Shown here piece by piece: positions 1 through 9,128 of a DNA stretch of 64,000 bases (positions are counted from its first letter, which is position 1; each line of letters begins with the position of its first letter). Source of the stretch: Massilia sp. Mn16-1_5 (GTDB taxonomy: Bacteria > Pseudomonadota > Gammaproteobacteria > Burkholderiales > Burkholderiaceae_D); NCBI RefSeq assembly GCF_004798585.1, contig NZ_PPXQ01000009.1, positions 124,001 to 188,000 of the forward strand. Direction: 5' to 3'. Below the pieces are notes generated by a model. The model did not search any database, had not been told where the DNA came from, and saw only the letters and a list, made by a program, of their open reading frames with translations. The position numbers and the translations under genes were made by a program.

Positions 1-2380
1 TGATGTTGATGCGCACGGATTTCGAGTTCGCCTTGGCGCTGACGCGGAAGGGTTCGCCCTCGGGCCAGGCGATCACCACCTTGCTCGCATCGAGCTCCTG
101 CAGTTCGCTCACCAGTTCCAGGCAGTGGATCGGCGCGCCGAGCAGCCATTCGTCGTGTTCTTCCTCGGCGCTTTCCAATGCATGGCAGGCGGCGATCAGC
201 TGGCGCTCCGCCTCGCGTTCGGCGTTCAGGTCGCGCTTCGCTTCGGTACGCACGCCCTGGACGTCGGCGATCACGCGCTCCGCCCCGCTACCCGGCGCGT
301 AATAGGCGCCGTCCGGCAGCGGACGCACCAGGATGCGCAGGCGCAGGCCCTGGTTGTAGGGCAGCAGGTGCACGTGCAGGCGCGGGTCGGCATCGATGCG
401 CTCGATGTCGGCGCTGCTGGCGCCGATGTCCGACTGCACGGTGACGATCGAGGAGATCGCGCCGATCGCCTGCAGCACGCGCATCTCCGCCTCCAGCGGC
501 ACCACCAGCGCATCGCCGACGATGGCGCCGATGCGGCGGTGCTCGTCGCGGATGCGCACCACGCGCAGTCTCGTCGGGGTCTCGCGCGTGACGACGACTT
601 CGCCGCTGTTGTCGCTCACCGGCGGACGCAGCGAGATCGTCACGTGCTCGCGCGCCGCCTTTACCAGCAGCTCCGGTTCGCCCGGCAGCAGCTCGACCCG
701 GGTACCGGGCGCGTCGAACCAGAACAGCAATGGGTGGCCGATCAGGGCCGATAAAGCCTTGTCGAGGTCGAATTCATAGCGCAGGCCGCTACCGTAGTAC
801 TGGCGCGCGGCGCCGATGCTCGACACCGCCAGCAAATCCTGCGCAGTGAGGAAGTCGAGCGTGGCGGCATCCTCCGTCAGGCGTTTCAATCCGATCGGGC
901 GGCCGCGGCTCCAGGCACCTTGCGCATCGCGCTTCTGTTCGCGCGGTTCGATTTCCTGCACGCCCAGCACCGGGTCGTAGCGGATTAGCCAGACGAGGCG
1001 CGATTCCTTCACCGCCTCGACGTTCACGGCCGGCTGCAGGTTGATCAGGGCATTCAGCTGGCGTTCCCAGGGCTGCTCGCGTTCGAACCAGTGGCTCATG
1101 TCGGTGAGGCGGTGGCGCTGGCGCAGCGCGATGGCGCGCTGCTCGTGGCCGATGCTTCCCAGCTGGCCGAGCACGCCCGCCAATGTCGCGCTGAGGAAAT
1201 CGAAGCCTGCGCTTTCCGACAGGCTCAATGCTTCTTCCAGGCGTGTGCGCTGCTGCGCCAGCTGCGGCATGCCGAGCCACCAGTGCAGCAGCGCGCGGAA
1301 GGTGATCGGCTGCAGCGCCGTCTCCCAGTTCCGCGAGGGAAGCACCTCGGCATCGACGGTGCCGCCGCGGATCTGGCGCAGCATGCTCAGTTGTTGATAG
1401 ACGGCCGTGTCGTGGCTCTGCACGGCGCGCGTGGCGCTGTCCAGATAGCTTTCGACGGCCTTCTGGTGCTTGGCATCGCCGCGGCGCAGCAGGGCCGCCA
1501 CGTACAGGTGGCCGCCGATGCCGGCAAACACCTGCTTTCTCTTGCCCGTCTCGCGCCGCAGCTGTTTCAAGGCCGCGTCGAAACCGGCCAGCGCCTCGTC
1601 GAGGTGGTCGCGCAGCAGCAGCAGCGTGCTGCGGTAGAACAGGGCGATCGAATCGTCCATGTCCTGCAGCAGGGCGCCGGCGTCGTCCAGGCGGCCGCAC
1701 AGGATCAGGTGTTCGGCCAGCGCGGTGCGCAGCGCCATCGAGGCGCCGCCTTGCGCCACGTGTTCCTCGGCATAGGCGCGCACCGCCGGCGCGCTCAGGG
1801 GCTCGCGCTGGACGTGGTCGATCAGTACCGCCAGCACCTCGTCGCGCAGGGCCGGGTTGATGCGCCCGATGAGCTCCGGCTCGAAGGGCCGTGCGCAGAT
1901 TTCGACCAGCGGGTGCAGGTAGGCCGCCTCGTGGCAGCGCAGGCAGGCGGACAGCAGCGGCGCGATCGCCTTCGGACCGTCGCCGCCAACGAGGGCCATG
2001 CGCAGCAGGGCAAGTCCCTGGCGGTAGCTGCGCAGGACCGGATTGCCCTGCCAGTCGCGGCGCAGCGGATTGACGCTGTCGTAGACCGCGCGCACCTCGT
2101 CCAGGCGGCCTTCGCGCAGCACGGACTCGATCGCCGGCCACGCGGCGTTCGGCACGACAACGCTGCCACGCTGGGCAATCTCTGCGGCCAGGCCGCGTTC
2201 GCGCAGCTGGGCGAGCGTGGCCGTCAACTCGTCTTCGCCTGTAAATGCTTGCAGCAGCTCGAGGTGCTCGCGCAGGCGCGTGCGCCCGAGCGGCTCGCCG
2301 GCCAGCGCCAGCAGGCCGAGGATCAGTTTTTCACGCGCCGAGCAGGTGGCGAAGGCGTCAAGCAGTTCCGTACCGATCAT
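1..2380 (-). CDS. Large SNF2-type helicase-like protein, N-terminal part (partial)
   Basis: An open frame runs from ATG at 2380 to the left edge without a stop, so 793 codons are visible and the C-terminus is missing. It begins [19 protein letters not shown]. The first ~90 residues look like a winged-helix region, followed by a helical repeat-like stretch, then a beta-rich region from about residue 500 containing VIAWPEGEPFRVSAKA near the edge. This architecture resembles the long N-terminal extension of bacterial SNF2 DEAD/DEAH helicases of about 1400 residues. The ATPase motifs would lie outside the window, so the helicase call is inference. Its ATG overlaps the TGA of the S9 peptidase upstream (ATGA, 2377-2380), so the two are probably translationally coupled. 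Confidence 0.55.
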   Translation of the reverse strand, partial: MIGTELLDAFATCSAREKLILGLLALAGEPLGRTRLREHLELLQAFTGEDELTATLAQLRERGLAAEIAQRGSVVVPNAAWPAIESVLREGRLDEVRAVYDSVNPLRRDWQGNPVLRSYRQGLALLRMALVGGDGPKAIAPLLSACLRCHEAAYLHPLVEICARPFEPELIGRINPALRDEVLAVLIDHVQREPLSAPAVRAYAEEHVAQGGASMALRTALAEHLILCGRLDDAGALLQDMDDSIALFYRSTLLLLRDHLDEALAGFDAALKQLRRETGKRKQVFAGIGGHLYVAALLRRGDAKHQKAVESYLDSATRAVQSHDTAVYQQLSMLRQIRGGTVDAEVLPSRNWETALQPITFRALLHWWLGMPQLAQQRTRLEEALSLSESAGFDFLSATLAGVLGQLGSIGHEQRAIALRQRHRLTDMSHWFEREQPWERQLNALINLQPAVNVEAVKESRLVWLIRYDPVLGVQEIEPREQKRDAQGAWSRGRPIGLKRLTEDAATLDFLTAQDLLAVSSIGAARQYYGSGLRYEFDLDKALSALIGHPLLFWFDAPGTRVELLPGEPELLVKAAREHVTISLRPPVSDNSGEVVVTRETPTRLRVVRIRDEHRRIGAIVGDALVVPLEAEMRVLQAIGAISSIVTVQSDIGASSADIERIDADPRLHVHLLPYNQGLRLRILVRPLPDGAYYAPGSGAERVIADVQGVRTEAKRDLNAEREAERQLIAACHALESAEEEHDEWLLGAPIHCLELVSELQELDASKVVIAWPEGEPFRVSAKANSKSVRINI

Positions 2381-4314
2381 GCAGCCAGGTTCTCTATCTC
2401 CAGCTGCGGCAAGCCTTCCGGCAGCGCGATGCCGAACACGCGCAGATAAAACGCCAGTTCCGCTTCCAGGGTGCGCACCACGCTCTCGGCTTTCCTGAAA
2501 CCGTGGCCTTCGCCCTCCAGGGTCAGGTAGGCGACTGGTACGCCGCGCGCGCGCAGGGCGTTGACCATGGTTTCCGACTGCTGCGGCGGCACCACCTTGT
2601 CGTCCAGGCCCTGGAAGAAAATCATGGGGCGCTTCAGGGCATCGGTATGGTGGATCGGCGAGCGCGCCTGATAGACGGCTTGCGCCTGCGCTTTCGGGGC
2701 GATCAGGTATTCGTTGTAGTGCGATTCGAACTTGTGCGAATCCGCATCCAGTCCGGCCAGGTCCGACACGCCGTAGTAGCTGGCGCCGGCCTTGAACACG
2801 TCGTGGAAGGTCAGGGCGTTCAGGGTCGTCAGGCCGCCCGCGCTGCTGCCGCGGATCAGCAGGCGTTCGGGATCGACGGTGCCTTGTTCGGCCAGGTAGC
2901 GCGCACCGGCCACGCAATCCTCGACGTCGAGCACGCCCCACTGACCCTTCAACAGGTCGCGGTAGACGCGGCCGAAGCCGGAGCTGCCGCCGTAGTTCAC
3001 GTCGAGCACGGCGAAGCCGCGGCTGGTCCAGAACTGGGTCGCCAGTTTTAATGTACTGGTCGCCATGCTGGTCGGGCCGCCGTGGCCGATCACGATCAAG
3101 GGCGGCAGCTCGCCGGCTGGCGCTTCGAATTGCGCGTTCGCCGGCGGGTAGTAGAAGGCGTACGCGCTGCGGCCGTTCGCGCTCGGGTAGCGGATGCTCT
3201 GTGGGACCGACAGGTTCTCGACAGGCGGCAGCTGCGCGATCGATTGCACCAAGACGGTGCGTTTTCCGGAGTGCGGGTCGATCAGGGCCAGCTCCAGCGC
3301 AATCGTCGGCGAGCCGGCCAGGACCAGCACCGCATCGGGCGACACGCGCAACTCCCGGATTTCCTGGTACGGCGTCTCGATCGGCGTAAGCAGGCAGCCG
3401 CGCGTGGACAGGCGCCCCAGGCGGCTGATGCCGTCCTCGATATAGGTGCAGATGATCTCGTCGCTGGAAATAAAACCGTACATCGAGCCGCCGAAGTTCC
3501 ACTGCGGCCCGCCGAACTCCGCTTCGCGCGGGCACAGCGGATGGACGACGCCGTCCTCGAAGCGATACAGGTTCCACCAGCCGCTGCGGTCCGAGACGAA
3601 GTGCAGCAGGCCGTCGGGCGACCATTCGGGCTGGCAGATCGATTCGTCGATACCGCCCGCGATCAGGCGCCCGTCGACCAGGCTGCCGTCGGGGTTGACG
3701 TCGGCGACCCAGAGTTCCGTGCCCTGCCAGGGCATGCGCGGATGGTCCCAGCACAGCCAGGCCAGATGGCGTCCATCCGGGGACAGGCGCGGCGCCGCAT
3801 AGAAATCGTTGCCGTCGACAAGGATGGACTCGACGCCGTCGAAGCCGACCGCGCAAATGGTATTGACGGGATACGCTTCGCCGGCCAGGTGGTCTTCGCG
3901 CACGGCGATCAAGCGATTGCGCGCGCGGTCCGGCACGAAGTCGGCATAGCGCACGGCTTCCTCGCGCGTGAAGCAGACGGGTTCGCCGCCTGGCTCGACC
4001 TGGTAGAGACGGTTATCGGCGAAGTGCGAGAACCAGACCGTGCCGCCATCGACCGCGTAGGCGCCGCCGCCGTACTCGTGCACGCGGGTGCGCACATTGA
4101 AGGGGCTGGGTGTCAGCTCGGCGCTCGCGCCCGCGCGCAATCTCTGCAGCGTGGTGCGGCCCGCTTCGCTGGCGCGTCCGGCCAGCCACAGCACGTCGTG
4201 ACCGTCGAGGGCGATCTGCGAGAGCGGCACGGCGCCGGCCGCGACAACGGAAGCGCTGATCGGGGAAGTCCAGGTGCCGCAGGGAGCGGCCTGCTTGCGG
4301 ATGGCGTCGGTCAT
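2377..4314 (-). CDS. S9 family peptidase (prolyl oligopeptidase / acylaminoacyl-peptidase type)
   Basis: A 645-residue serine peptidase of the prolyl oligopeptidase clan. The N-terminal ~370 residues carry beta-propeller-like repeats ([29 protein letters not shown]). The C-terminal alpha/beta hydrolase domain has the nucleophile elbow RGSSAGG near residue 485, an acidic residue in [10 protein letters not shown] and the histidine in GEGHGFRK. There is no signal peptide, so it is probably cytoplasmic and cleaves short peptides. It starts [11 protein letters not shown] good -10 (TATAAT on the minus strand, 4347-4352) lies upstream. The stop overlaps the start of the following large gene by 4 bases. 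Confidence 0.9.
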   Translation of the reverse strand: MTDAIRKQAAPCGTWTSPISASVVAAGAVPLSQIALDGHDVLWLAGRASEAGRTTLQRLRAGASAELTPSPFNVRTRVHEYGGGAYAVDGGTVWFSHFADNRLYQVEPGGEPVCFTREEAVRYADFVPDRARNRLIAVREDHLAGEAYPVNTICAVGFDGVESILVDGNDFYAAPRLSPDGRHLAWLCWDHPRMPWQGTELWVADVNPDGSLVDGRLIAGGIDESICQPEWSPDGLLHFVSDRSGWWNLYRFEDGVVHPLCPREAEFGGPQWNFGGSMYGFISSDEIICTYIEDGISRLGRLSTRGCLLTPIETPYQEIRELRVSPDAVLVLAGSPTIALELALIDPHSGKRTVLVQSIAQLPPVENLSVPQSIRYPSANGRSAYAFYYPPANAQFEAPAGELPPLIVIGHGGPTSMATSTLKLATQFWTSRGFAVLDVNYGGSSGFGRVYRDLLKGQWGVLDVEDCVAGARYLAEQGTVDPERLLIRGSSAGGLTTLNALTFHDVFKAGASYYGVSDLAGLDADSHKFESHYNEYLIAPKAQAQAVYQARSPIHHTDALKRPMIFFQGLDDKVVPPQQSETMVNALRARGVPVAYLTLEGEGHGFRKAESVVRTLEAELAFYLRVFGIALPEGLPQLEIENLAA

Positions 4315-4435
4315 GGTGGTGAATGTGCTATCGAAGGTGGACCTGCATTATAAGAGTTGGCCGGATCGGGCAGCGTTCGCAGCGGCCGCAATGGATGCGA
4401 TAATAGCTCTCTTCCGACGTCCACTATTGTCAGCC
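4315..4435. promoter_or_regulatory. Divergent promoter region, S9 peptidase / hemE
   Basis: On the minus strand TATAAT (4347-4352) is a consensus -10 for the S9 peptidase operon. On the plus strand GATAAT (4399-4404) is a likely -10 for hemE, which would put its transcript start just upstream of the ATG at 4436. The -35 elements are weak on both sides. The assignments are by inspection only. Confidence 0.5.
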
Positions 4436-5518
4436 ATGCCACAATTTGCCCCGCTCAAGAACGACACCTTCCTGCGCGCGCTGCTGCGCCAGCCGACCGA
4501 GTACACGCCCGTCTGGCTGATGCGGCAGGCGGGGCGCTACCTGCCGGAATACCGCGCTACCCGCGCGCGCGCCGGTTCGTTCCTGGGCCTGGCAAAGAAT
4601 CCGGACTACGCGACCGAGGTCACGCTGCAGCCGCTCGACCGCTATGCGCTGGACGCGTCGATCCTGTTCTCGGACATTTTGACCGTGCCCGATGCGATGG
4701 GCCTGGGTCTGTACTTCTCCGAGGGAGAAGGGCCGAAGTTCGAGCGTCCGCTGCGCACGGAAAGCGAAGTGATGGCGCTGCAGGTACCGGATATGGCATC
4801 GCTCGACTATGTCTTCAAGGCCGTCACGCAGATCCGCACCGAGATCAACGGCCGCGTGCCGCTGATCGGCTTTTCCGGCAGCCCGTGGACGCTGGCCTGC
4901 TACATGGTCGAAGGCCAGGGCTCGCGCGAATTCCACACCATCAAAAAGATGCTGTACGCGCGTCCGGACCTGATGCACCGGATTTTGGACATCAACGCGA
5001 CCGCCGTCGCCCAGTACCTGAACGCCCAGATCGATGCCGGCGCCCAGGCCGTCATGGTCTTCGACTCCTGGGGCGGTGCGCTGGCCGATGGCGCCTACCA
5101 GGAATTCTCGCTGCGCTACATGGAGAAAGTCGTCAGCCAGCTCCAGCGCGAAAAGGATGGCGTGCGCATCCCGGCCATCGTCTTCACCAAGGGCGGCGGC
5201 ATCTGGCTCGACGAGATGGCGAATATCGGCGCCGATGCGCTCGGCCTGGACTGGACCGTCAACCTGGGCCGTGCGCGCGCCCTGGTGGGCGAGCGCGTGG
5301 CCCTGCAGGGCAACCTGGATCCGGCCATCCTGTTTGCCTCGCCGGAGCAGATCCGCGCGGAAGTCGAGCGGTCCCTGACTGCCTATGGCACGCCGTCGCA
5401 TGGCCACGGCCACGTCTTTAACCTGGGCCACGGCATTTCGCAATTCACGCCGCCGGAGTCCGTCACGGCGATGGTGGACGCCGTCCACGAATTCAGCCGC
5501 AAACAGCGTAGCGCCTGA
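4436..5518 (+). CDS. hemE: Uroporphyrinogen decarboxylase
   Basis: HemE decarboxylates the four acetate side chains of uroporphyrinogen III to give coproporphyrinogen III in haem synthesis. The 360-residue product has the signature [16 protein letters not shown] near the N-terminus, [16 protein letters not shown] in the middle and the C-terminal VFNLGHGI. The length fits the family (about 350-360). I chose ATG at 4436 because homology begins immediately at [16 protein letters not shown]. An in-frame ATG at 4391 would add 15 residues but overlaps the likely -10. No clear Shine-Dalgarno site is visible. priA follows after the DnaA-box-rich gap. Confidence 0.96.
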   Translation: MPQFAPLKNDTFLRALLRQPTEYTPVWLMRQAGRYLPEYRATRARAGSFLGLAKNPDYATEVTLQPLDRYALDASILFSDILTVPDAMGLGLYFSEGEGPKFERPLRTESEVMALQVPDMASLDYVFKAVTQIRTEINGRVPLIGFSGSPWTLACYMVEGQGSREFHTIKKMLYARPDLMHRILDINATAVAQYLNAQIDAGAQAVMVFDSWGGALADGAYQEFSLRYMEKVVSQLQREKDGVRIPAIVFTKGGGIWLDEMANIGADALGLDWTVNLGRARALVGERVALQGNLDPAILFASPEQIRAEVERSLTAYGTPSHGHGHVFNLGHGISQFTPPESVTAMVDAVHEFSRKQRSA

Positions 5519-5530
5519 TCAAAATGCTGC

Positions 5531-5550
5531 GGCGCCACATTCGTGGCGCC
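5531..5550 (+). terminator. Hairpin at the 3' end of hemE
   Basis: GGCGCCAC-ATTC-GTGGCGCC is a perfect 8-bp stem with a 4-base loop, starting 13 bases after the hemE stop. No T run follows, so it may be a weak or Rho-assisted terminator, or a 3'-end stabiliser. Confidence 0.45.
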
Positions 5551-5586
5551 CCGCGTCATGCACCACGGCAGAGCGCAATCTCACAC

Positions 5587-6062
5587 TTGTTCACATGTGG
5601 CGAAACCGCCCCAATGAAACCTGTGGACATGTGAAGAACAAAGGCGGTAAACCATAAGTGGTTGAAATTGCTGGGTTTTATCTTCATTCCTCAGCACACA
5701 TGACCATCTGGAAGCGAGTATTTCGAAGCAGAAATCGCAGCTTATCAGCCCTTGTTCACAAAGTTATTCACAGGCTGTTTAGCTCATCTGTGAAATTCTC
5801 TGCGTTGACAAGCACTTACGCACGGCATCGCAGACTCTTGTTTAAATCGTCACAGGCTCTATGCATTTACCATAAGCAAAAGAGCAGTTATACACAATCG
5901 TTGCACTGCGGTAAACGAGTTGCTGTGGACTACTTCGGTATCTGCAAGTCATTGAAACTAAATGGTTTATTTGGTCTTGTTTTTAGCTGATCCGTACATC
6001 ATTTGACTTAACGTAAACTTCTCCACCGGTCAAGCAGTTCATTCTCCACAAAGTTTTCCACA
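5587..6062. other. DnaA-box cluster (oriC-like region or DnaA-binding locus)
   Basis: The 565-base gap between hemE and priA is much more AT-rich than its surroundings and has no convincing gene. Three perfect matches to the DnaA box TTWTNCACA lie on the plus strand: TTATTCACA 5764-5772, TTATACACA 5888-5896 and TTTTCCACA 6054-6062. One-mismatch copies are TTGTTCACA at 5587-5595 and 5752-5760, TTCTCCACA at 6042-6050, and TTCTTCACA on the minus strand at 5630-5638. Two tandem pairs (5752-5772 and 6042-6062) have the same geometry: two boxes in one orientation separated by AAG, 12 bases start to start. The stretch 5940-6035 is AT-rich and could be an unwinding element. Origin function is inference; a DnaA-titration site or autoregulated priA promoter is also possible. 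Confidence 0.6.
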
Positions 6063-6083
6063 GCTTTTATACAAGGTTCGGCA

Positions 6084-8090
6084 TTGGCGCACTGCATCCT
6101 ACGAATTGCACTCGATACGCCGCTCAACAGCGTGTTCGATTACGGCTGGCCGCATGAGGAGGGTACTGCGCCGCGAATCGGCCAGCTGGCATTGGTCAGT
6201 TTCGGGCGCCGCGAAGCCGTCGGCCTGATCGTCGACGTCGTCCAGGAAACCGATGTCCCGCCCGACAAGCTGAAGAACGCAATCGCCGTGCGCGACCAAT
6301 TGACTCCCTTGTCGCCGCAATGGCTGGCACTGGCCGGCTTCGCCGCCGATTATTACCAGCGCCCGCTGGGCGAAGTGGCGCTGCCCGGCCTGCCCAAGAA
6401 TCTGCGCGTGCCGAAGACGGTCGCGCTCGACCGCGCCCTGAAAAAACTGGGCAAATTGCCGCCGCCGGGTGATCCGAGCCCGCTGGGCATGCCACCCCTG
6501 AATCCGTCGCAGCAGGAAGCGGCGGATGCCATCGGCGGCGCGCATGGCTTCACGCCGCTGCTGCTGTACGGCGTCACCGGCAGCGGCAAGACCGAGGTGT
6601 ATCTGCAGGCCTGCGCCCAGGTATTACAACGCGACCCGCAAGCGCAGATCCTGATCCTGGTCCCCGAGATCAACCTGACGCCTCAGCTGGAAGGGAATAT
6701 CCGCGCGCGCTTCCCGGGCCTGATGCTGGCCACCCTGCATTCGAGCCTGTCCGAAGGCGAGCGCATGCTGCACTGGTTATCGGCCCACCAGGGCCAGGCG
6801 CGCATCGTGCTCGGCACGCGTCTAGCGATCCTGGCCTCGCTGCCGCATTTAAAACTGATCGTGATCGACGAGGAGCACGACCCCTCCTATAAACAGCAGG
6901 AGGGACTGCGCTATTCCGCACGCGACCTGGCTGTCTGGCGCGCGCACCAGCTGGGCATTCCGATCGTGCTCGGCTCCGCCACGCCGTCTCTGGAAAGCTG
7001 GCACCACGCCGGCACGGGCCGCTACCGCAAGCTGGAACTGCGCGAGCGCGCCGTGCGCGATGCCGTGCTGCCGACCGTGCGCCTGCTCGACATGGAGCGC
7101 GACAAGCCGAAGGAGGGTCTCACCGGTGGCCTGCTGGCGGCCTTGCGCGCTCGCCTGGAGCGCGGAGAACAATCGCTGCTGTTCCTGAACCGGCGCGGCT
7201 ATGCACCCGTCATCACTTGCGAGTCCTGCGGCTGGATCAGCAACTGCACCCGCTGCACCTCCTTCATGGTGCTGCATAAACCCGAGCACCGGCTGCGCTG
7301 CCACCACTGCAGCCTCGAGCTGCGCATCCCGAGACATTGCCCGACCTGCGGCAACGTCGATTTGCAGCCCCTGGGACGCGGCACCCAGCGCTTCGAGGAA
7401 AACCTGCGCGCGATGTTCCCGCAGGCGCGCATCCTGCGCATCGACGCCGACTCCACGAGAAAGAAGGGCAGCGCCCAGGAAGCCTTCGACACCGTGCACC
7501 GGGGAGAGGTCGATATCCTGATCGGCACGCAGATGGTCGCCAAGGGCCACGATTTCAAAAAGCTGACTTTGGTGGGCATCCTGAATCCGGATACGGCCCT
7601 GTTCTCGCAGGATTATCGGGCCAGCGAGCGCCTGTTCGCCCAGCTGATGCAGGTGGCGGGAAGGGCAGGCCGTGCAGGCCTGGCCTCCGAGGTGCTGATC
7701 CAGACCCGCTACGCCCAGCATCCGCTGTACTCGGCCGTGGTGCGCCACGACTACGACCGCTTTGCCGGCACCTTGCTGGAAGAACGCCGGCAAGCCGCGC
7801 TGCCGCCCTACATGTACCAGGCCCTGCTGCGCGCGGAGGCGCCGGAACTGGCCACCGCGATCGCCTTCCTCGAGGAAGCCCGCGACATCCTGCCGACCGA
7901 TGCCATTACGCTCAACGACCCGATTCCGATGACGATGACGCGCGTGCATAACGTCGACCGCGCCCAGCTGCTGGTCGAGTCGCCGTCGCGCCCGGCGCTG
8001 CAGGCGTTTTTAAAGGAGTGGTTATCTCTGCTGCGCGCCGTGAAGACGCGCGTGCGCTGGTCGCTGGAAGTGGACCCGCTCGACATTTAG
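6084..8090 (+). CDS. priA: Primosomal protein N', replication restart helicase PriA
   Basis: PriA recognises stalled forks and reloads the replicative helicase. The 668-residue product has an N-terminal fork-binding domain, Walker A GVTGSGKT (residues 163-170), a DEEH Walker B box in LIVIDEEHDPSYKQQ, zinc-binding cysteines in CESCGWISNCTRC and CHHC...CPTCG, and a C-terminal helicase lobe (GTQMVAKGHDF). The start is TTG at 6084, with AAGG (6073-6076) about 7 bases upstream; no in-frame ATG fits better. The family is usually about 730 residues, so this is a slightly compact version. The start lies about 20 bases after the last DnaA box. Confidence 0.95.
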   Translation: MAHCILRIALDTPLNSVFDYGWPHEEGTAPRIGQLALVSFGRREAVGLIVDVVQETDVPPDKLKNAIAVRDQLTPLSPQWLALAGFAADYYQRPLGEVALPGLPKNLRVPKTVALDRALKKLGKLPPPGDPSPLGMPPLNPSQQEAADAIGGAHGFTPLLLYGVTGSGKTEVYLQACAQVLQRDPQAQILILVPEINLTPQLEGNIRARFPGLMLATLHSSLSEGERMLHWLSAHQGQARIVLGTRLAILASLPHLKLIVIDEEHDPSYKQQEGLRYSARDLAVWRAHQLGIPIVLGSATPSLESWHHAGTGRYRKLELRERAVRDAVLPTVRLLDMERDKPKEGLTGGLLAALRARLERGEQSLLFLNRRGYAPVITCESCGWISNCTRCTSFMVLHKPEHRLRCHHCSLELRIPRHCPTCGNVDLQPLGRGTQRFEENLRAMFPQARILRIDADSTRKKGSAQEAFDTVHRGEVDILIGTQMVAKGHDFKKLTLVGILNPDTALFSQDYRASERLFAQLMQVAGRAGRAGLASEVLIQTRYAQHPLYSAVVRHDYDRFAGTLLEERRQAALPPYMYQALLRAEAPELATAIAFLEEARDILPTDAITLNDPIPMTMTRVHNVDRAQLLVESPSRPALQAFLKEWLSLLRAVKTRVRWSLEVDPLDI

Positions 8091-8117
8091 CGCATGGCCT
8101 GACGCGCCGCGGCTATC

Positions 8118-8984
8118 CTACTCAAACAGGGCGCGCAGCTTTGCCATGAGACCGGACGCAGGTTGGCAGCGCACTGCCAGCGCCGCTGGGTCGCCGAAGA
8201 ACACGGTCTTGGGATTGAATCCGAAGCGGGCTGCGGCATTGCCTGCCGCATCCTGGTCGGCCGGTTCCCACACGGCGCCCATGCCGTCTACTCCCATCTT
8301 TTCCAGATCCCGGCGGCGCAGGACCCAATAGTCGACCGCGGGACAGCTGCCGGCCGGTGCACTACGGTACTGGGCCGCATAACGATCGTAGGCGTCGTGA
8401 TACGCGCTCGAGATCCCGACTGCCGCGTTGAACGCCCGCTCGGCCCGGTCGAGTGCCGCGACCTGCGCAGGTGCCGACGGGTCACCGGAGGCGGCGATCA
8501 CCTGGTTCTTGTCGTTCGCGCTGAAGGTCAGCGGTTTGTCCTTGTAAGTGTAACTATAGGTCTTGCCATGGATGCCGATGAGCGAGCCTGGCAGGACGTC
8601 CTTGCTGCGCGCTGCGGTGAAGACATAGTTCGCACACGCCGAAAAGCAGCGGCCTGCCACGACCAGGCGCAGCTTGCGCTCCCTTGCCAGCTCGCCCAAG
8701 GCCATCGCCGCGCGCATGTCGCCGCCCTGAGAATCGATATACATCGTGTTGATGCGTGCGTTCTTGTCGAGGATGAGCCGGACCGAGGCCGTTACCTCGG
8801 GTGTCAGCAGACCGACGACGGCCATTCCTGCACCATTGCCCATGTCGGCCACGAGGCCGGCATTTGGCTCGAGCTTCGGGAAATACGAGGACAGCGGCGG
8901 GGCCATGGGAGCGGCAGCCTGGGCGAGCAAAGGAGTGGAAAGGAGTACGATCGCGTTGGTCAGGCTGGTTTTCTTGGCATGCAT
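8118..8984 (-). CDS. Secreted ClpP-like protein of unknown function
   Basis: A 288-residue protein starting MHAKKTSLTNAIVLL with a Sec-type signal peptide (cleavage probably after AQAAA, about residue 25). The middle resembles the ClpP/crotonase fold: MYIDSQGGDMRAAMALG (81-97), then AGRCFSACANYVF with Ser115 where ClpP proteases have their nucleophile, then IGIHG with His139, 24 residues later (close to the ClpP Ser-His spacing). A periplasmic serine hydrolase is therefore possible but unproven. An ATG further upstream (9014) would bury the signal peptide and was rejected. The gene converges on priA with a 27-base gap. Confidence 0.7.
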   Translation of the reverse strand: MHAKKTSLTNAIVLLSTPLLAQAAAPMAPPLSSYFPKLEPNAGLVADMGNGAGMAVVGLLTPEVTASVRLILDKNARINTMYIDSQGGDMRAAMALGELARERKLRLVVAGRCFSACANYVFTAARSKDVLPGSLIGIHGKTYSYTYKDKPLTFSANDKNQVIAASGDPSAPAQVAALDRAERAFNAAVGISSAYHDAYDRYAAQYRSAPAGSCPAVDYWVLRRRDLEKMGVDGMGAVWEPADQDAAGNAAARFGFNPKTVFFGDPAALAVRCQPASGLMAKLRALFE

Positions 8985-9128
8985 GTGCAATCTTCTTTCG
9001 TCGGTAGATGCCACCAGATTTTACCGGCGTACTCCCGCCGGAAAACTCTCGAATTGTTGCGTTGTAGCGGTAACCCGACATCGTCAAAAAAGGCGTATTG
9101 TCACGTCTGCGGACTTATAAGGAACAAC

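Noticed and set aside
789-2141. Open frame of 450 codons on the minus strand
   Set aside because: It shares the strand but not the frame of the left-edge gene; its translation is Arg/Ala/Gly/Pro-rich and domainless, whereas the chosen frame is open for 793 codons and starts with a good coupled ATG.
5658-5990. 110-codon frame between hemE and priA
   Set aside because: The translation is unlike any protein, spans the DnaA boxes, and has no Shine-Dalgarno site; AT-rich noncoding DNA explains it better.
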